Positions 45,698 to 54,708 of a DNA stretch of 64,000 nucleotides are shown one piece after another. The position numbers and the translations under genes are program-made. Origin of the DNA: UBA7662 sp943369355 (GTDB lineage Bacteria; Bacteroidota; Bacteroidia; UBA7662); contig CALRMX020000001.1 of NCBI GenBank assembly GCA_943369355.1, positions 186,001 to 250,000 of the forward strand, written 5' to 3'. Each line of letters begins with the position of its first letter. The stretch's first letter is position 1. The notes beneath the pieces were generated by a model. The model saw only the letters and a program-made list of their open reading frames with translations. It was not told the DNA's origin and did not search any database.

Positions 45698-48099
45698 ATT
45701 TAGCCGGTTACCCGGCCGGACTGGCCCAAAAATTAGAGTTTGATCAGGTTAAGCAGCTACTGGCAGGCTACTGCGTAAGTGAAGTGGCTAGAGAAAAGGC
45801 TATCGTCTTGCAGCCCGTGGCTGACTTTAATCGTTTGAATAAGCGACTGAATGAAGCGTGGGAAATGTTCCAGCTCGAGCGCTTTGATCAATCGATGCCC
45901 GACGAAGCTATCCCATCGGTAATGGGTTTCTTACATCTGGCACGAATTGAGGGGCATTTCTTTGATGAAGAACAATGCTTTTCGCTATTCAAAATACTGG
46001 CTTACTCAAAGAGACTTATTTCTTTCTTTGATTCCAGAAAAGAAAATTATCCTTTCTTGTATGCTATAAGCGCCGAAGTAGCACCAGCCAATGAGGCGTT
46101 CAAACTTATCGAACAGATAATAGATAAAAACGGTAAGGTAAAACCCAATGCGAGTAAAGAACTGGGTGATATTTCTTCTGATTTAAATAAGTTACAACTC
46201 GAAACTAGACGCAAACTAGATACTATTTTCCGTCAGGCGAAAACCAACGGTTGGGCCGCTGAAACGGGAGTAACGGTGCGCGAAGGCCGTTTGGTTATCC
46301 CCATTTTGGCCGAACACAAGCGCAAGATCAAAGGCTTTGTGCACGACGAATCGTCGACAGGGCAGACCGTTTATCTTGAACCTGCCGAACTGCTCGAACA
46401 CAATAACGATATCCGCAATCTTGAATTGGCCTTACGTCGTGAAATTCGACGCATTCTAATTCGATTAACGGCCGATTTGGTGCCTCACTTGGGCGACATT
46501 CAGGCTAGTCACCATCTCGCCGCCGAATTCGATTTTATCAGGGCTACAGCGCGTTTGGCCACTAGATTTCCGCATGTAGCTCGTCCTGCACTCAAAAACG
46601 AGCCGGGTATCCATTTTAAACAAGCGTTCCATCCCTTGCTTTATTTTCATCATCAGTCGCTCGGGAAAAAAGTAGTGCCACTCAATCTCACTTTAAGCCG
46701 CGAGAAGCATATTTTGGTGGTTTCGGGGCCCAATGCTGGAGGGAAGTCGGTTACGCTGAAGACCGTTGGACTGCTACAACTCATGGGGCAAAGTGGTTTA
46801 CTCTTGCCTATTGCAGAGGGAAGTTCGTTGGGTATTTTTAACCGACTGATGGTGGATTTGGGTGACGAACAAAGTATCGAAAACGACCTTTCAACCTACA
46901 GCTCGCATTTGACCAATATGCGTGCGTTTACCGAACAAGCCGATGAGTCCACCTTATTTCTCATCGATGAATTTGGTACCGGTACCGACCCAGCTTTAGG
47001 CGGACCCATAGCCGAGGCCATACTCGAACGTCTACACCAGCAAGCAGCTTTTGGTGTCGTAAATACCCATTACAGTAATTTGAAATTGTTGGCCACCAAA
47101 CTCAGCGGTATCGTGAATGGTGCAATGGGTTTTGATACGCAAACGCTTGAACCCCGCTACGAACTCAGTGTGGGTAAACCTGGTAGTTCGTTTGCCTTTG
47201 AAATCGCACGGAAAATTGGTCTGGCTAGTGAGATCATAGAGGCTGCCCAAAGCCGAATAGGCATCAATCAGCAGGACGTTGAGAGTTTGTTGGTTGAGCT
47301 ATCGAAAGAAAAGGCTGAATTAGAGCAACTCAAACTACTCTTGGCTGCCAAAGATCAGTTGCTCGAAGATTTGCTCAGTCGTACGGAAAGTCGCGAAGCC
47401 GAACTCAAAGCGCAAAAGAAAAAAATACTTGACCAAGCCCGTGAAGAGGCTACGGCCCTTATAAGTAAAGCCAATCGAACCATCGAAAACACCATACGCG
47501 AGATCAAGGAAGCCGGTGCCGACAAGGAGAAAACCAAACAACTCAGATTGGGTGTTGAAGAGCTTAAGCAAGAAATCGAACAACAAAACCGTCGCGATAA
47601 AAAAGAGCAAACACCTCCAAAACAGCAAGAAGAAGGCGTTCAAGTGCTAAAAGTGGGTGGTAGTGCACGTATAAAAGACAGCCAGAGCATCGGTTTGGTG
47701 TTGGCTATCAATAAAAATGACGTAGAAATGGCTGTTGGTGAGCTGCGCATGCTAGTCAAAAGAAACCGACTAGAACCGGTCAGTCAAGCCGAAGCCCGTA
47801 GAACCTTGCGCAGCGCTGGAAGCGGCGTTCAAGTAGTGGCCGAGGCCATTGCGAGTTTTAGTCCCAAGCTGGATTTGCGTGGTTTTCGCGGTCAGGAGGC
47901 TTTGCAGGAGCTCGATCGTTTTCTCGACAAGGCCGTGATGGCCGGTTACAACCGTTTGGAGCTGTTGCACGGTAAAGGCGATGGAATTTTACGTAAGCTC
48001 ATCCGTGATCACCTGCGTAGACAGAAGTTCGTGGCCCATTTCGAAAGCGAACATGCCGACCGAGGGGGCGATGGTATTACACTCGTTGAATTGAAATAA
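45694..48099 (+). CDS. mutS2: Endonuclease MutS2
   Basis: An 801-residue protein, full length for the family. Seen: the core/lever region (KFDQ-type start LEFDQVKQLLAGYC), the ATPase with Walker A GPNAGGKSVTLKT and FLIDEFGTGTDPALGG, a coiled-coil segment (about 510-640), and a C-terminal Smr nuclease domain with LDLRGFRGQEAL and LLHGKGDGILR. MutS2 acts in recombination control and, in other bacteria, in rescue of collided ribosomes. It is coupled to the DUF4296 gene. Confidence 0.95.
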   Translation: MNLAGYPAGLAQKLEFDQVKQLLAGYCVSEVAREKAIVLQPVADFNRLNKRLNEAWEMFQLERFDQSMPDEAIPSVMGFLHLARIEGHFFDEEQCFSLFKILAYSKRLISFFDSRKENYPFLYAISAEVAPANEAFKLIEQIIDKNGKVKPNASKELGDISSDLNKLQLETRRKLDTIFRQAKTNGWAAETGVTVREGRLVIPILAEHKRKIKGFVHDESSTGQTVYLEPAELLEHNNDIRNLELALRREIRRILIRLTADLVPHLGDIQASHHLAAEFDFIRATARLATRFPHVARPALKNEPGIHFKQAFHPLLYFHHQSLGKKVVPLNLTLSREKHILVVSGPNAGGKSVTLKTVGLLQLMGQSGLLLPIAEGSSLGIFNRLMVDLGDEQSIENDLSTYSSHLTNMRAFTEQADESTLFLIDEFGTGTDPALGGPIAEAILERLHQQAAFGVVNTHYSNLKLLATKLSGIVNGAMGFDTQTLEPRYELSVGKPGSSFAFEIARKIGLASEIIEAAQSRIGINQQDVESLLVELSKEKAELEQLKLLLAAKDQLLEDLLSRTESREAELKAQKKKILDQAREEATALISKANRTIENTIREIKEAGADKEKTKQLRLGVEELKQEIEQQNRRDKKEQTPPKQQEEGVQVLKVGGSARIKDSQSIGLVLAINKNDVEMAVGELRMLVKRNRLEPVSQAEARRTLRSAGSGVQVVAEAIASFSPKLDLRGFRGQEALQELDRFLDKAVMAGYNRLELLHGKGDGILRKLIRDHLRRQKFVAHFESEHADRGGDGITLVELK

Positions 48100-48121
48100 A
48101 GCAGCTATTCACGTATCAAAG

Positions 48122-48129
48122 TATATTTG
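48122..48129 (+). promoter_or_regulatory. -7 box for scoAB
   Basis: TATATTTG, a perfect TAnnTTTG match, 19 nt before the scoA ATG. No good -33 element. Confidence 0.5.
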
Positions 48130-48148
48130 TAAATAAACCTCACCGTGT

Positions 48149-48847
48149 ATGAATAAAGTGGTAGTAGATGCTAAGGCGGCCGTGGCCGATATTGGAGATG
48201 GCGCAACCCTCATGTTGGGGGGCTTTGGTCTTTGTGGCATACCCGAAAATTGCATCGCTGCCTTGGTCGAAAAAGGAGTTAAGCAACTAACTTGTATCTC
48301 GAACAATGCCGGGGTAGACGATTTTGGCATTGGCCTTTTGCTGCAGCGTCGTCAGGTTAAAAAAATGATTTCGAGTTATGTCGGTGAAAACGCCGAATTC
48401 GAGCGGCAATTACTTAGTGGCGAGCTCGAAGTAGAACTTATTCCTCAAGGTACCCTAGCTACACGATGCATGGCCGCTGGCTACGGCATGCCAGCCATAT
48501 TTACCCCAGCAGGAGTTGGAACAGAAGTAGCCGAGGGTAAAGAAAGCCGTGTATTCAATGGCAAAGAATACTTAATGGAATATGCTTTTGATGCTGATTT
48601 CGCCATAATAAAAGCATGGAAAGGGGATACCCACGGCAATTTAATTTTTCGGGCTACCAGCCGAAATTTTAATCCACTCATGGCCATGGCCGGTAAAATT
48701 ACCATTGCCGAAGTTGAAGAATTGGTGCCAGCAGGTACACTTGATCCAAACTTGATTCACACACCGGGCATCTACGTACACCGGATTTTTGAAGGGGTGA
48801 ACTACGAAAAACGGATTGAACAAAGAACTACTCGCAAAAAGCTGTAA
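48149..48847 (+). CDS. scoA: 3-oxoacid CoA-transferase subunit A
   Basis: A 232-residue class I CoA-transferase alpha subunit. Seen: the glycine-rich MLGGFGLCGIPEN near residue 25 and the C-terminal segment ending GIYVHRIFEG. With subunit B it moves CoA between succinyl-CoA (or another acyl-CoA) and acetoacetate. The B gene follows after a 75-nt gap in the same direction. Confidence 0.93.
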   Translation: MNKVVVDAKAAVADIGDGATLMLGGFGLCGIPENCIAALVEKGVKQLTCISNNAGVDDFGIGLLLQRRQVKKMISSYVGENAEFERQLLSGELEVELIPQGTLATRCMAAGYGMPAIFTPAGVGTEVAEGKESRVFNGKEYLMEYAFDADFAIIKAWKGDTHGNLIFRATSRNFNPLMAMAGKITIAEVEELVPAGTLDPNLIHTPGIYVHRIFEGVNYEKRIEQRTTRKKL

Positions 48848-48922
48848 ACACCCCGTAATTCATCAACCGATTCAAGTAAATTTTCTTTTTCCAATCGCCT
48901 GAGGGCACATTTTTAATCTACT

Positions 48923-49579
48923 ATGCTCGACAAACATGGAATTGCTAAACGTATCGCCCGCGAATTGCAGGATGGTTTTTATGTAAACCTTGGCATTGGC
49001 ATCCCTACTTTGGTGGCCAACTACATACCCGAAGGTGTAGAAGTGGTATTGCAGTCGGAAAACGGACTTTTAGGCATGGGGCCTTTCCCATTCGAAGGAG
49101 AAGAGGACCCAGATTTGATCAATGCCGGCAAACAAACCATTACCACTGTTCCCGGTTCGGTATTTTTTGATTCTGCCATGAGTTTTGGGATGATACGCGC
49201 CGGTAAGGTAGACTTAACGGTATTGGGCGCCATGGAAGTAGCCGATAACGGCGATATCGCCAACTGGAAAATCCCAGGCAAAATGGTGAAAGGCATGGGC
49301 GGTGCCATGGATTTGGTGGCCTCCGCAAAAAACATCATCGTAGCCATGCAGCATGTAAACAAAGCAGGGGAGTCGAAATTGCTACCTGCCTGTAGCCTAC
49401 CCATCACGGGAAGGCGTTGTGTGAAGAAAGTGGTTACCGAATTGGGGGTATTCGATATCACCGACGAAGGATTTGTTTTACGCGAATTGGCGCCAGAAGT
49501 GAGTATTGAGCAGGTAAGAGCCAGTACAGCTGGTAGGTTAGTTGTGCCCGACAACGTAATTCAAATGGTGCTCTCATGA
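48923..49579 (+). CDS. scoB: 3-oxoacid CoA-transferase subunit B
   Basis: A 218-residue beta subunit. Glu46 in LQSENGLLGMGP is the catalytic glutamate that forms the thioester with CoA. MVKGMGGAMDLV is a further family signature. It forms a heteromer with scoA. Its last bases overlap the GNAT gene by 4 nt (ATGA). Confidence 0.94.
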   Translation: MLDKHGIAKRIARELQDGFYVNLGIGIPTLVANYIPEGVEVVLQSENGLLGMGPFPFEGEEDPDLINAGKQTITTVPGSVFFDSAMSFGMIRAGKVDLTVLGAMEVADNGDIANWKIPGKMVKGMGGAMDLVASAKNIIVAMQHVNKAGESKLLPACSLPITGRRCVKKVVTELGVFDITDEGFVLRELAPEVSIEQVRASTAGRLVVPDNVIQMVLS

Positions 49580-50049
49580 CATTACATCTTCGTCCTGCGG
49601 TGGCCTCCGATATGCAGGCTGTTCACGCCTTGATTCATGAACTAGCCACCTACGAGAAAGCAGCAGAAGAGCATACTTGCACCGTAGATCAACTCATTCG
49701 TGACGGATTTGGCGAAAGACCCATTTTTGAGTGCTGGGTGGCCGAAACCGATGATATTGTAGTAGGCATGATGCTTTTTTACACCAAATACAGCACTTGG
49801 AAGGGTGCCTGTATTTATCTCGACGATATAGTGGTTACTGAGAAGTATCGTGGACATGGAATTGGGAAGAAGTTGCTCGACCGCCTCATCTGCATCGCTC
49901 GCGACCGAGATATGCATCGCCTTGAATGGCAGGTTTTGAATTGGAATGCCCCTGCTATACACTTTTACGAGAAATTCGGAGTCGATTTCGACCCTGAATG
50001 GATTAACTGTAAGTTAAGTTTCGCGCAGTTGCAGTCGTACCAAAGTTGA
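49576..50049 (+). CDS. GNAT family N-acetyltransferase
   Basis: A 157-residue acetyltransferase. The acetyl-CoA loop is visible as EKYRGHGIGKKLLD, followed by the C-terminal NWNAPAIHFYEKFG. It resembles the spermidine/spermine or thialysine-type acetyltransferases of small GNATs, but the substrate cannot be fixed. It is coupled to scoB, so it belongs to that transcription unit. Confidence 0.87.
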   Translation: MTLHLRPAVASDMQAVHALIHELATYEKAAEEHTCTVDQLIRDGFGERPIFECWVAETDDIVVGMMLFYTKYSTWKGACIYLDDIVVTEKYRGHGIGKKLLDRLICIARDRDMHRLEWQVLNWNAPAIHFYEKFGVDFDPEWINCKLSFAQLQSYQS

Positions 50050-50053
50050 ACCC

Positions 50054-50061
50054 TATTTTTG
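50054..50061 (+). promoter_or_regulatory. Promoter of the aspartokinase gene
   Basis: TATTTTTG, a perfect TAnnTTTG match, 22 nt before the ATG, with TTG at 50029-50031 at a 22-nt spacing as a candidate -33 element. Confidence 0.55.
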
Positions 50062-50083
50062 CGCTCATTAGTTAATTCCCTAC

Positions 50084-51358
50084 ATGAAAGTATTCAAGTT
50101 TGGAGGAGCATCGGTGAAAGACCCGGCTGGAGTGCAGAACTTCAAGCACATTTTATCGTTGTTTCCAAACGAATCGATACTCGTGGTGGTGTCGGCCATG
50201 GGAAAATCTACCAACAAGCTCGAACTGGTTGTACAGAGCTGGTTTACCAATCAACGACCTGAATGTATCGAACATATCGAAGAGCTCCGGCTGTATCACC
50301 ACGAGCTCATCCAAGGTCTCGACCTAGAAAAAGCGCAAATAAGAGAGTTAAAAGCCGACTGTGATCGATGGTTTGAGCAGCTGCGTGCCTTTGCCGACAG
50401 CGAGCCGTCGAAGAATTACAACGAAGTATACGATCAAGTGGTGGCTTACGGCGAACTGGTATCTACTTCTATACTGAGTAAATACCTCGAGCTGAAAGGC
50501 ACCCGGAACCAATGGCTCGATGCACGGGAAATGATTGTTACCAACGATACTTACCGCGATGCTAGAGTTCAATGGAGCGAAACCGAAGACAATATCAAAA
50601 GTCTAAAAGCGGGTGATAAATTAGCAGGAGGTATCGTGCTTACCCAAGGATTTATTGGTCGTGTAAAAGGGCAGCAACAAACTACCACGTTAGGTCGTGA
50701 GGGCTCCGACTTTACCGCGTCTATTTTTGCTTTCTGTTTGGGAGCAAAAGATTTGACCATCTGGAAGGACGTGCCTGGGGTGCTTAATGCCGACCCCAAG
50801 CTATTTCCCTTCGCTGAAAAAATAGACGAGCTGAGCTACGAAGAGGCGGTAGAGATGACCTACTATGGAGCTTCTGTAATTCACCCGAAAACGATAAAAC
50901 CTCTTCAAAACAAAGGCATATCGTTATTCGTGCGAAGCTTTCTGAACCCTACAGCCTCTGGAACGGTGATACATCGCACCGAAGGGCAGCGAAAGTTCCC
51001 GCCATGCATCATCGTAAAAAAGAACCAGCAACTCATCAGCTTTGCTTCTCGCGATTTCAGCTTTATCGCCGAAGAAAGTCTGGCCATGATCTTTGGGGAG
51101 CTTTACAAATTGGGTATAAAAGCCCATTTGACGCAAAACAGCGCCATCAGCTTCCAGATTTGTGTTGACCAAGATCCATTCAAAATCGACCCATTTTTAG
51201 AGGCTATTGGCGATAGTTTTGAGGTGAAAAGCGAGTTGGGATTAAGTTTATGGACCATCCGACACCATAGCGAACGTCTTGAAAAGGGACTGATTCAAGG
51301 TAAGACCGTATTACTCGAACAAAGAAATCGTTCAACAGTGCAATACGTTTTACGTTAA
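50084..51358 (+). CDS. Aspartate kinase, monofunctional
   Basis: A 424-residue kinase. Seen: KFGGASVKDPAGV at the N-terminus and TTTLGREGSDFTA in the middle, both aspartokinase signatures, then ACT-like regulatory sequence to the end. It phosphorylates aspartate as the first step to lysine, methionine and threonine. There is no fused homoserine dehydrogenase. The feedback class (lysine or threonine) cannot be read from the sequence alone. Confidence 0.93.
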   Translation: MKVFKFGGASVKDPAGVQNFKHILSLFPNESILVVVSAMGKSTNKLELVVQSWFTNQRPECIEHIEELRLYHHELIQGLDLEKAQIRELKADCDRWFEQLRAFADSEPSKNYNEVYDQVVAYGELVSTSILSKYLELKGTRNQWLDAREMIVTNDTYRDARVQWSETEDNIKSLKAGDKLAGGIVLTQGFIGRVKGQQQTTTLGREGSDFTASIFAFCLGAKDLTIWKDVPGVLNADPKLFPFAEKIDELSYEEAVEMTYYGASVIHPKTIKPLQNKGISLFVRSFLNPTASGTVIHRTEGQRKFPPCIIVKKNQQLISFASRDFSFIAEESLAMIFGELYKLGIKAHLTQNSAISFQICVDQDPFKIDPFLEAIGDSFEVKSELGLSLWTIRHHSERLEKGLIQGKTVLLEQRNRSTVQYVLR

Positions 51359-51396
51359 AATGGCTTAACGCAAGACGCTGGTTTCATTTTAAGCAT

Positions 51397-51404
51397 TATT
51401 TTCG
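51397..51404 (+). promoter_or_regulatory. Possible leaderless promoter of the M43 protease gene
   Basis: TATTTTCG, one mismatch from TAnnTTTG, ends 3 nt before the ATG at 51408. Confidence 0.35.
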
Positions 51405-51407
51405 GAC

Positions 51408-53021
51408 ATGCTCCGAAAGTATTTACTTCTCATCTTCAGTATTGCGCTTCTGTTTGGGCCTGCATTGGCGCAAGAAGACCCCCATCATCATACCAATAAA
51501 TGTGGACATAAGTCGCTTGAGGCTTTTCGTGCATCCACTGACCCTGACTATTTACGCCGAATCAGCAAGGAAAGGGCCGCTTTTGAGCAACATTTGCAAG
51601 AATCACCCCCGAACAATGCACGGGTTCAAGCAACTTTACGTATACCCGTGGTAGTGCACATCATGCATGCTCCTGGAGAAGGCGTTGGGGTGCAAAGTAA
51701 CATTTCGGTGAACCAAATTCTAAGTCAAATTGAAGTGCTTAACGAAGATTATCGTCGTACTGCAGGCAGTAGGGGTTTCAATAACAATCCCGTAGGTGCC
51801 GATACTGAAATAGAATTTTGTTTGGCGACCAAAGACCCACAAGGGAATCCGACTTCCGGCATCAATCGAGTGGTGTATTCTAATTCAGCCAACCATAGTT
51901 TTGCGCTCGATCAAACGATGAAAGCACTAAGTGTATGGCCTACTAATCGATATTTGAATATGTGGGTAGTCAAAAGCATCAATGGCGGAGTGTTGGGTTA
52001 TGCTTATTTACCGTCGGATATGGCTACCGACCCCAACCGGAGTACCATCGATGGAGTGGTAATGGGTGCACGTTATTTTGGCAGTCGCGACAAACAAGCA
52101 GCTGGCGAAACATTCTTTCTAGCGAACAACTTTGATTTAGGCCGTACCACCACGCACGAAGTCGGGCATTTCCTCAACCTCGAACACACTTGGGGCGATG
52201 GCGACTGTAATGCCGACGATGGTGTAGGCGACACGCCCAATTGTGATGGCCCATACTTTGGCTGTACGACGGCGCCAGTGCAATGCGGTAATACGCGAAT
52301 GATCCAAAACTACATGGACTACAGCGACGATCGTTGTATGAACATCTTTACGCAGGGTCAAAAAACCCGCATGACTGCAGCGCTGAATTTCTACAGTTTC
52401 AGAGCTAGCTTATTTAACCCAACCAACTTATCGCTCACAGGTTGCGCCGATAGTACTGTCGTTGCGGTTCCCGACACCATGTTCATCAACGGCGGTAATA
52501 ATCAAGTGCAAAGAATTTTGAGGGGTTTAACCAATCCGTTGCAGGTGAGAGTATTAAATGAACAGAATACTGGTTTTGCAGGACTACCCGTTCGTTTCCG
52601 CTTAGTTGTTCAGCCTGCAGGCAGTAATGTTGTATTCGACACCGTTGTATCGACAAACTTCAGTGGCGCGGCAGCTGCGAATTTCACTATGGGGCCTATT
52701 CCCGGCGTATATACCATAGCCGCAACTGCAGCGGTGAATAGCGGCGATAGTTTATTGTTTACGCACAATGCCATTTCGGAGGCAGCAGCTTTTCCCAATC
52801 CTTTCGAAAGGGAGGTAGTTCTCAAACTTGATCTTCCGACAGAAGAAGTAGTTGATGTACAAGTTTTTGATAGTCGAGGAGGATTGATTTACCGCAAAAA
52901 TTACACGGTTAAATCAAGCTTTGTCTTAGATCTGTTCGGATTCCCCGACGGACAATATCAAGTGAAAGCAGTTAGTAGCCAGCTGGTCGATGTATTTCGT
53001 TTGGTAAAAATTACCCCTTGA
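51408..53021 (+). CDS. Secreted M43 (pappalysin-type) zinc metalloprotease with T9SS tail
   Basis: A 537-residue protein: signal peptide (about 1-21), a propeptide-like region with an early HHHTNKCGH, then the M43 domain with zinc motif HEVGHFLNLEH starting at His250, the Met-turn NYMDYSDD and several Cys pairs. From about residue 375 an invasin-like immunoglobulin domain (Big_1 type) follows, then a type A T9SS sorting domain (AFPNPFEREVVLKL ... YQVKAVSSQ). It is likely a surface or released protease. Its stop overlaps the TTG start of the next gene by 4 nt. Confidence 0.92.
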   Translation: MLRKYLLLIFSIALLFGPALAQEDPHHHTNKCGHKSLEAFRASTDPDYLRRISKERAAFEQHLQESPPNNARVQATLRIPVVVHIMHAPGEGVGVQSNISVNQILSQIEVLNEDYRRTAGSRGFNNNPVGADTEIEFCLATKDPQGNPTSGINRVVYSNSANHSFALDQTMKALSVWPTNRYLNMWVVKSINGGVLGYAYLPSDMATDPNRSTIDGVVMGARYFGSRDKQAAGETFFLANNFDLGRTTTHEVGHFLNLEHTWGDGDCNADDGVGDTPNCDGPYFGCTTAPVQCGNTRMIQNYMDYSDDRCMNIFTQGQKTRMTAALNFYSFRASLFNPTNLSLTGCADSTVVAVPDTMFINGGNNQVQRILRGLTNPLQVRVLNEQNTGFAGLPVRFRLVVQPAGSNVVFDTVVSTNFSGAAAANFTMGPIPGVYTIAATAAVNSGDSLLFTHNAISEAAAFPNPFEREVVLKLDLPTEEVVDVQVFDSRGGLIYRKNYTVKSSFVLDLFGFPDGQYQVKAVSSQLVDVFRLVKITP

Positions 53022-53548
53022 AGCGCATCGGCTTGTTGAGTGATACACACGGCCATCTCGACCCTCGCATTAAAAAGTACTTCGCAGAAGTAGATGAAAT
53101 ATGGCATGCGGGCGATATAGGTCCTGTAGCCGTAACCGACCAGTTAGCTCTTTGGAAACCGCTGCGAGCTGTTTATGGTAATATCGACGACCACCGTGCG
53201 CGACTACAGTTTCCTGAAGATCTCTTTTTGGAGGTAGAAGGTCTTCGTGTTTTCATTACGCACATAGGTGGTTATCCGGGAAAATACCCAGCTCGAATCA
53301 AAGCAAAGCTCAACCAATATCAACCTGGCTTATTCATTTGTGGGCATTCGCACATACTACGCGTAATGCCTGATCCCATTTTGAAGTTATTACATATTAA
53401 TCCAGGTGCAGCAGGCAATCATGGTTTTCATAAAGTGAAAACGCTAGTTCGATTTGCTATCGATCAAGGCAAGGTGAGAGAGCTTCAAGTAATTGAGTTG
53501 GGACCACGGTCAGCGGATTTCAGTGAAATCGGCGTCGAAGGTGCGTAG
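53018..53548 (+). CDS. YfcE/MJ0936-type metallophosphoesterase
   Basis: A 176-residue phosphoesterase. The metal ligands are visible in LLSDTHGHLD, HAGDIG, GNIDDHR, ITHIGG and CGHSH. Family members hydrolyse phosphodiesters in vitro; the physiological substrate is unknown. The start is TTG overlapping the M43 stop (TTGA); it gives the standard start MKRIGLLSDTHG. The 3' end overlaps the convergent 336-residue gene by 39 nt. Confidence 0.9.
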   Translation: MKRIGLLSDTHGHLDPRIKKYFAEVDEIWHAGDIGPVAVTDQLALWKPLRAVYGNIDDHRARLQFPEDLFLEVEGLRVFITHIGGYPGKYPARIKAKLNQYQPGLFICGHSHILRVMPDPILKLLHINPGAAGNHGFHKVKTLVRFAIDQGKVRELQVIELGPRSADFSEIGVEGA

Positions 53549-54520
53549 TTTGCCAGCAGGTGTTTCGATGAAGGTAATGGTCTTGCCGGATTTATCGAAA
53601 ATTTTATCTGCTGGGAATCCAAATGGAACAAGGTAACTCTGCAATATGGTACCATAAACTTGGTCTTCCCAATCCCGAAAAACAGATTCGTTTTTCTTTT
53701 CGTCGGGTATACGCACCGATAGCGCAATCGACGGGTCTTCTGCATCAGGGAAACCAATGCCATAATCAAACACGCTATTCATGAGCCAGGCTTTATAGCT
53801 GATTTTGGCGTACAACTCATCGAATTGAATAGGGTGTAATATTGCCCCGTTGAACCGCTCGAAATAACTTTGATAAAATTGCGACTGGGTCCCATTGTCG
53901 AGCAAAGCGGCCATTACCCCAACCTCACCAATCCGCAACGAAATGGTAAGGGTATTGGTACCAATCTTCAAATTGTAAGCTGCCTCTGGTGACTTATAAT
54001 CATGTACTTGAAGAATGAACATCGATCCTGGGTCGAAATTCAAATACGTTACCGGACGTACGGCTCCTTGCAAAATGATGTGGAGTACTCTGAACTTTGC
54101 TTTAAAATCTTCGCTGCTTAGAAAAGCATTTCTTAAACTTTTATTTCGTAGGCTTTCGTAAATCTCGTAGTACAAAACCCCATAGTACAGATATACCAAA
54201 AAATGATATAGCTGACCCGGCTTGAGCCAATTTATGCCAGCAAAGCCAGCAGTAAGTAAATCACCTACTGCACGATTCATGTAATTCAACCCAGCATCGC
54301 GAGCGGCCCTGCAAACGGGCACCTTCATATCGGGATAACGAACAGTGCTACCGCTTAGTAATTGAAGCGATTTGCCTTGAAGGTGATATTTGTGAATCAG
54401 CCAGTCGGGGAAAAGCTGAACTAGATCTTCCTTGGGATCAATGGGTTGACCGGTAATCATGCATCGGTCGAAACGAAAATCCATCCTTTCAAATGGATCA
54501 TAAAAGGGGGTATCAATCAC
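53510..54520 (-). CDS. Conserved-looking hypothetical protein
   Basis: A 336-residue soluble protein I do not recognise. Visible: an N-terminal FDRCMITGQPID, reminiscent of short zinc or HNH-type Cys motifs but without a second clear pair, later VCRAARDAGLNYM, and a mixed alpha/beta remainder. The start is a GTG overlapping the DUF5522 gene by 8 nt; an ATG at 54484 is an alternative. It is the last gene of a purB-DUF5522 unit. The 3' end overlaps the metallophosphoesterase gene by 39 nt, which is large enough to recheck. Confidence 0.7.
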   Translation of the reverse strand: MIDTPFYDPFERMDFRFDRCMITGQPIDPKEDLVQLFPDWLIHKYHLQGKSLQLLSGSTVRYPDMKVPVCRAARDAGLNYMNRAVGDLLTAGFAGINWLKPGQLYHFLVYLYYGVLYYEIYESLRNKSLRNAFLSSEDFKAKFRVLHIILQGAVRPVTYLNFDPGSMFILQVHDYKSPEAAYNLKIGTNTLTISLRIGEVGVMAALLDNGTQSQFYQSYFERFNGAILHPIQFDELYAKISYKAWLMNSVFDYGIGFPDAEDPSIALSVRIPDEKKNESVFRDWEDQVYGTILQSYLVPFGFPADKIFDKSGKTITFIETPAGKLRTFDADFTEIR

Positions 54521-54707
54521 GCTGAGAGCGTTTTTTTGGGGTGGTTACTTTGTCCTGATTTTCGAAATAGGGGTAAGCTTGTTTACTGTAGCCATACGGA
54601 CAATGCATGCAACTATTTCTACAACAGAATCCTCTTTTCGCGAGGTATACCTCTGTAAAAACGTACAGTCCTTTGTCGTTAATGTAGTAGTCTAAACCTT
54701 CCTGCAT
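54513..54707 (-). CDS. DUF5522-like small Cys-rich protein
   Basis: A 64-residue protein with four cysteines arranged CC-x3-C-x2-C (Cys28, 29, 33, 36) in FCCRNSCMHCPYGY, plus an N-terminal EGLDYYINDKGLYVFTE. It matches my memory of DUF5522. The cluster looks like a zinc or Fe-S site (inference). It starts 1 nt after the purB stop and overlaps the next gene by 8 nt. Confidence 0.78.
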   Translation of the reverse strand: MQEGLDYYINDKGLYVFTEVYLAKRGFCCRNSCMHCPYGYSKQAYPYFENQDKVTTPKKRSQRD

Positions 54708-54708
54708 T

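Noticed and set aside
51353..51370. Small hairpin CGTTAA/TTAACG after the aspartokinase gene
   Set aside because: Only 6 bp and no T tract; not a convincing terminator.
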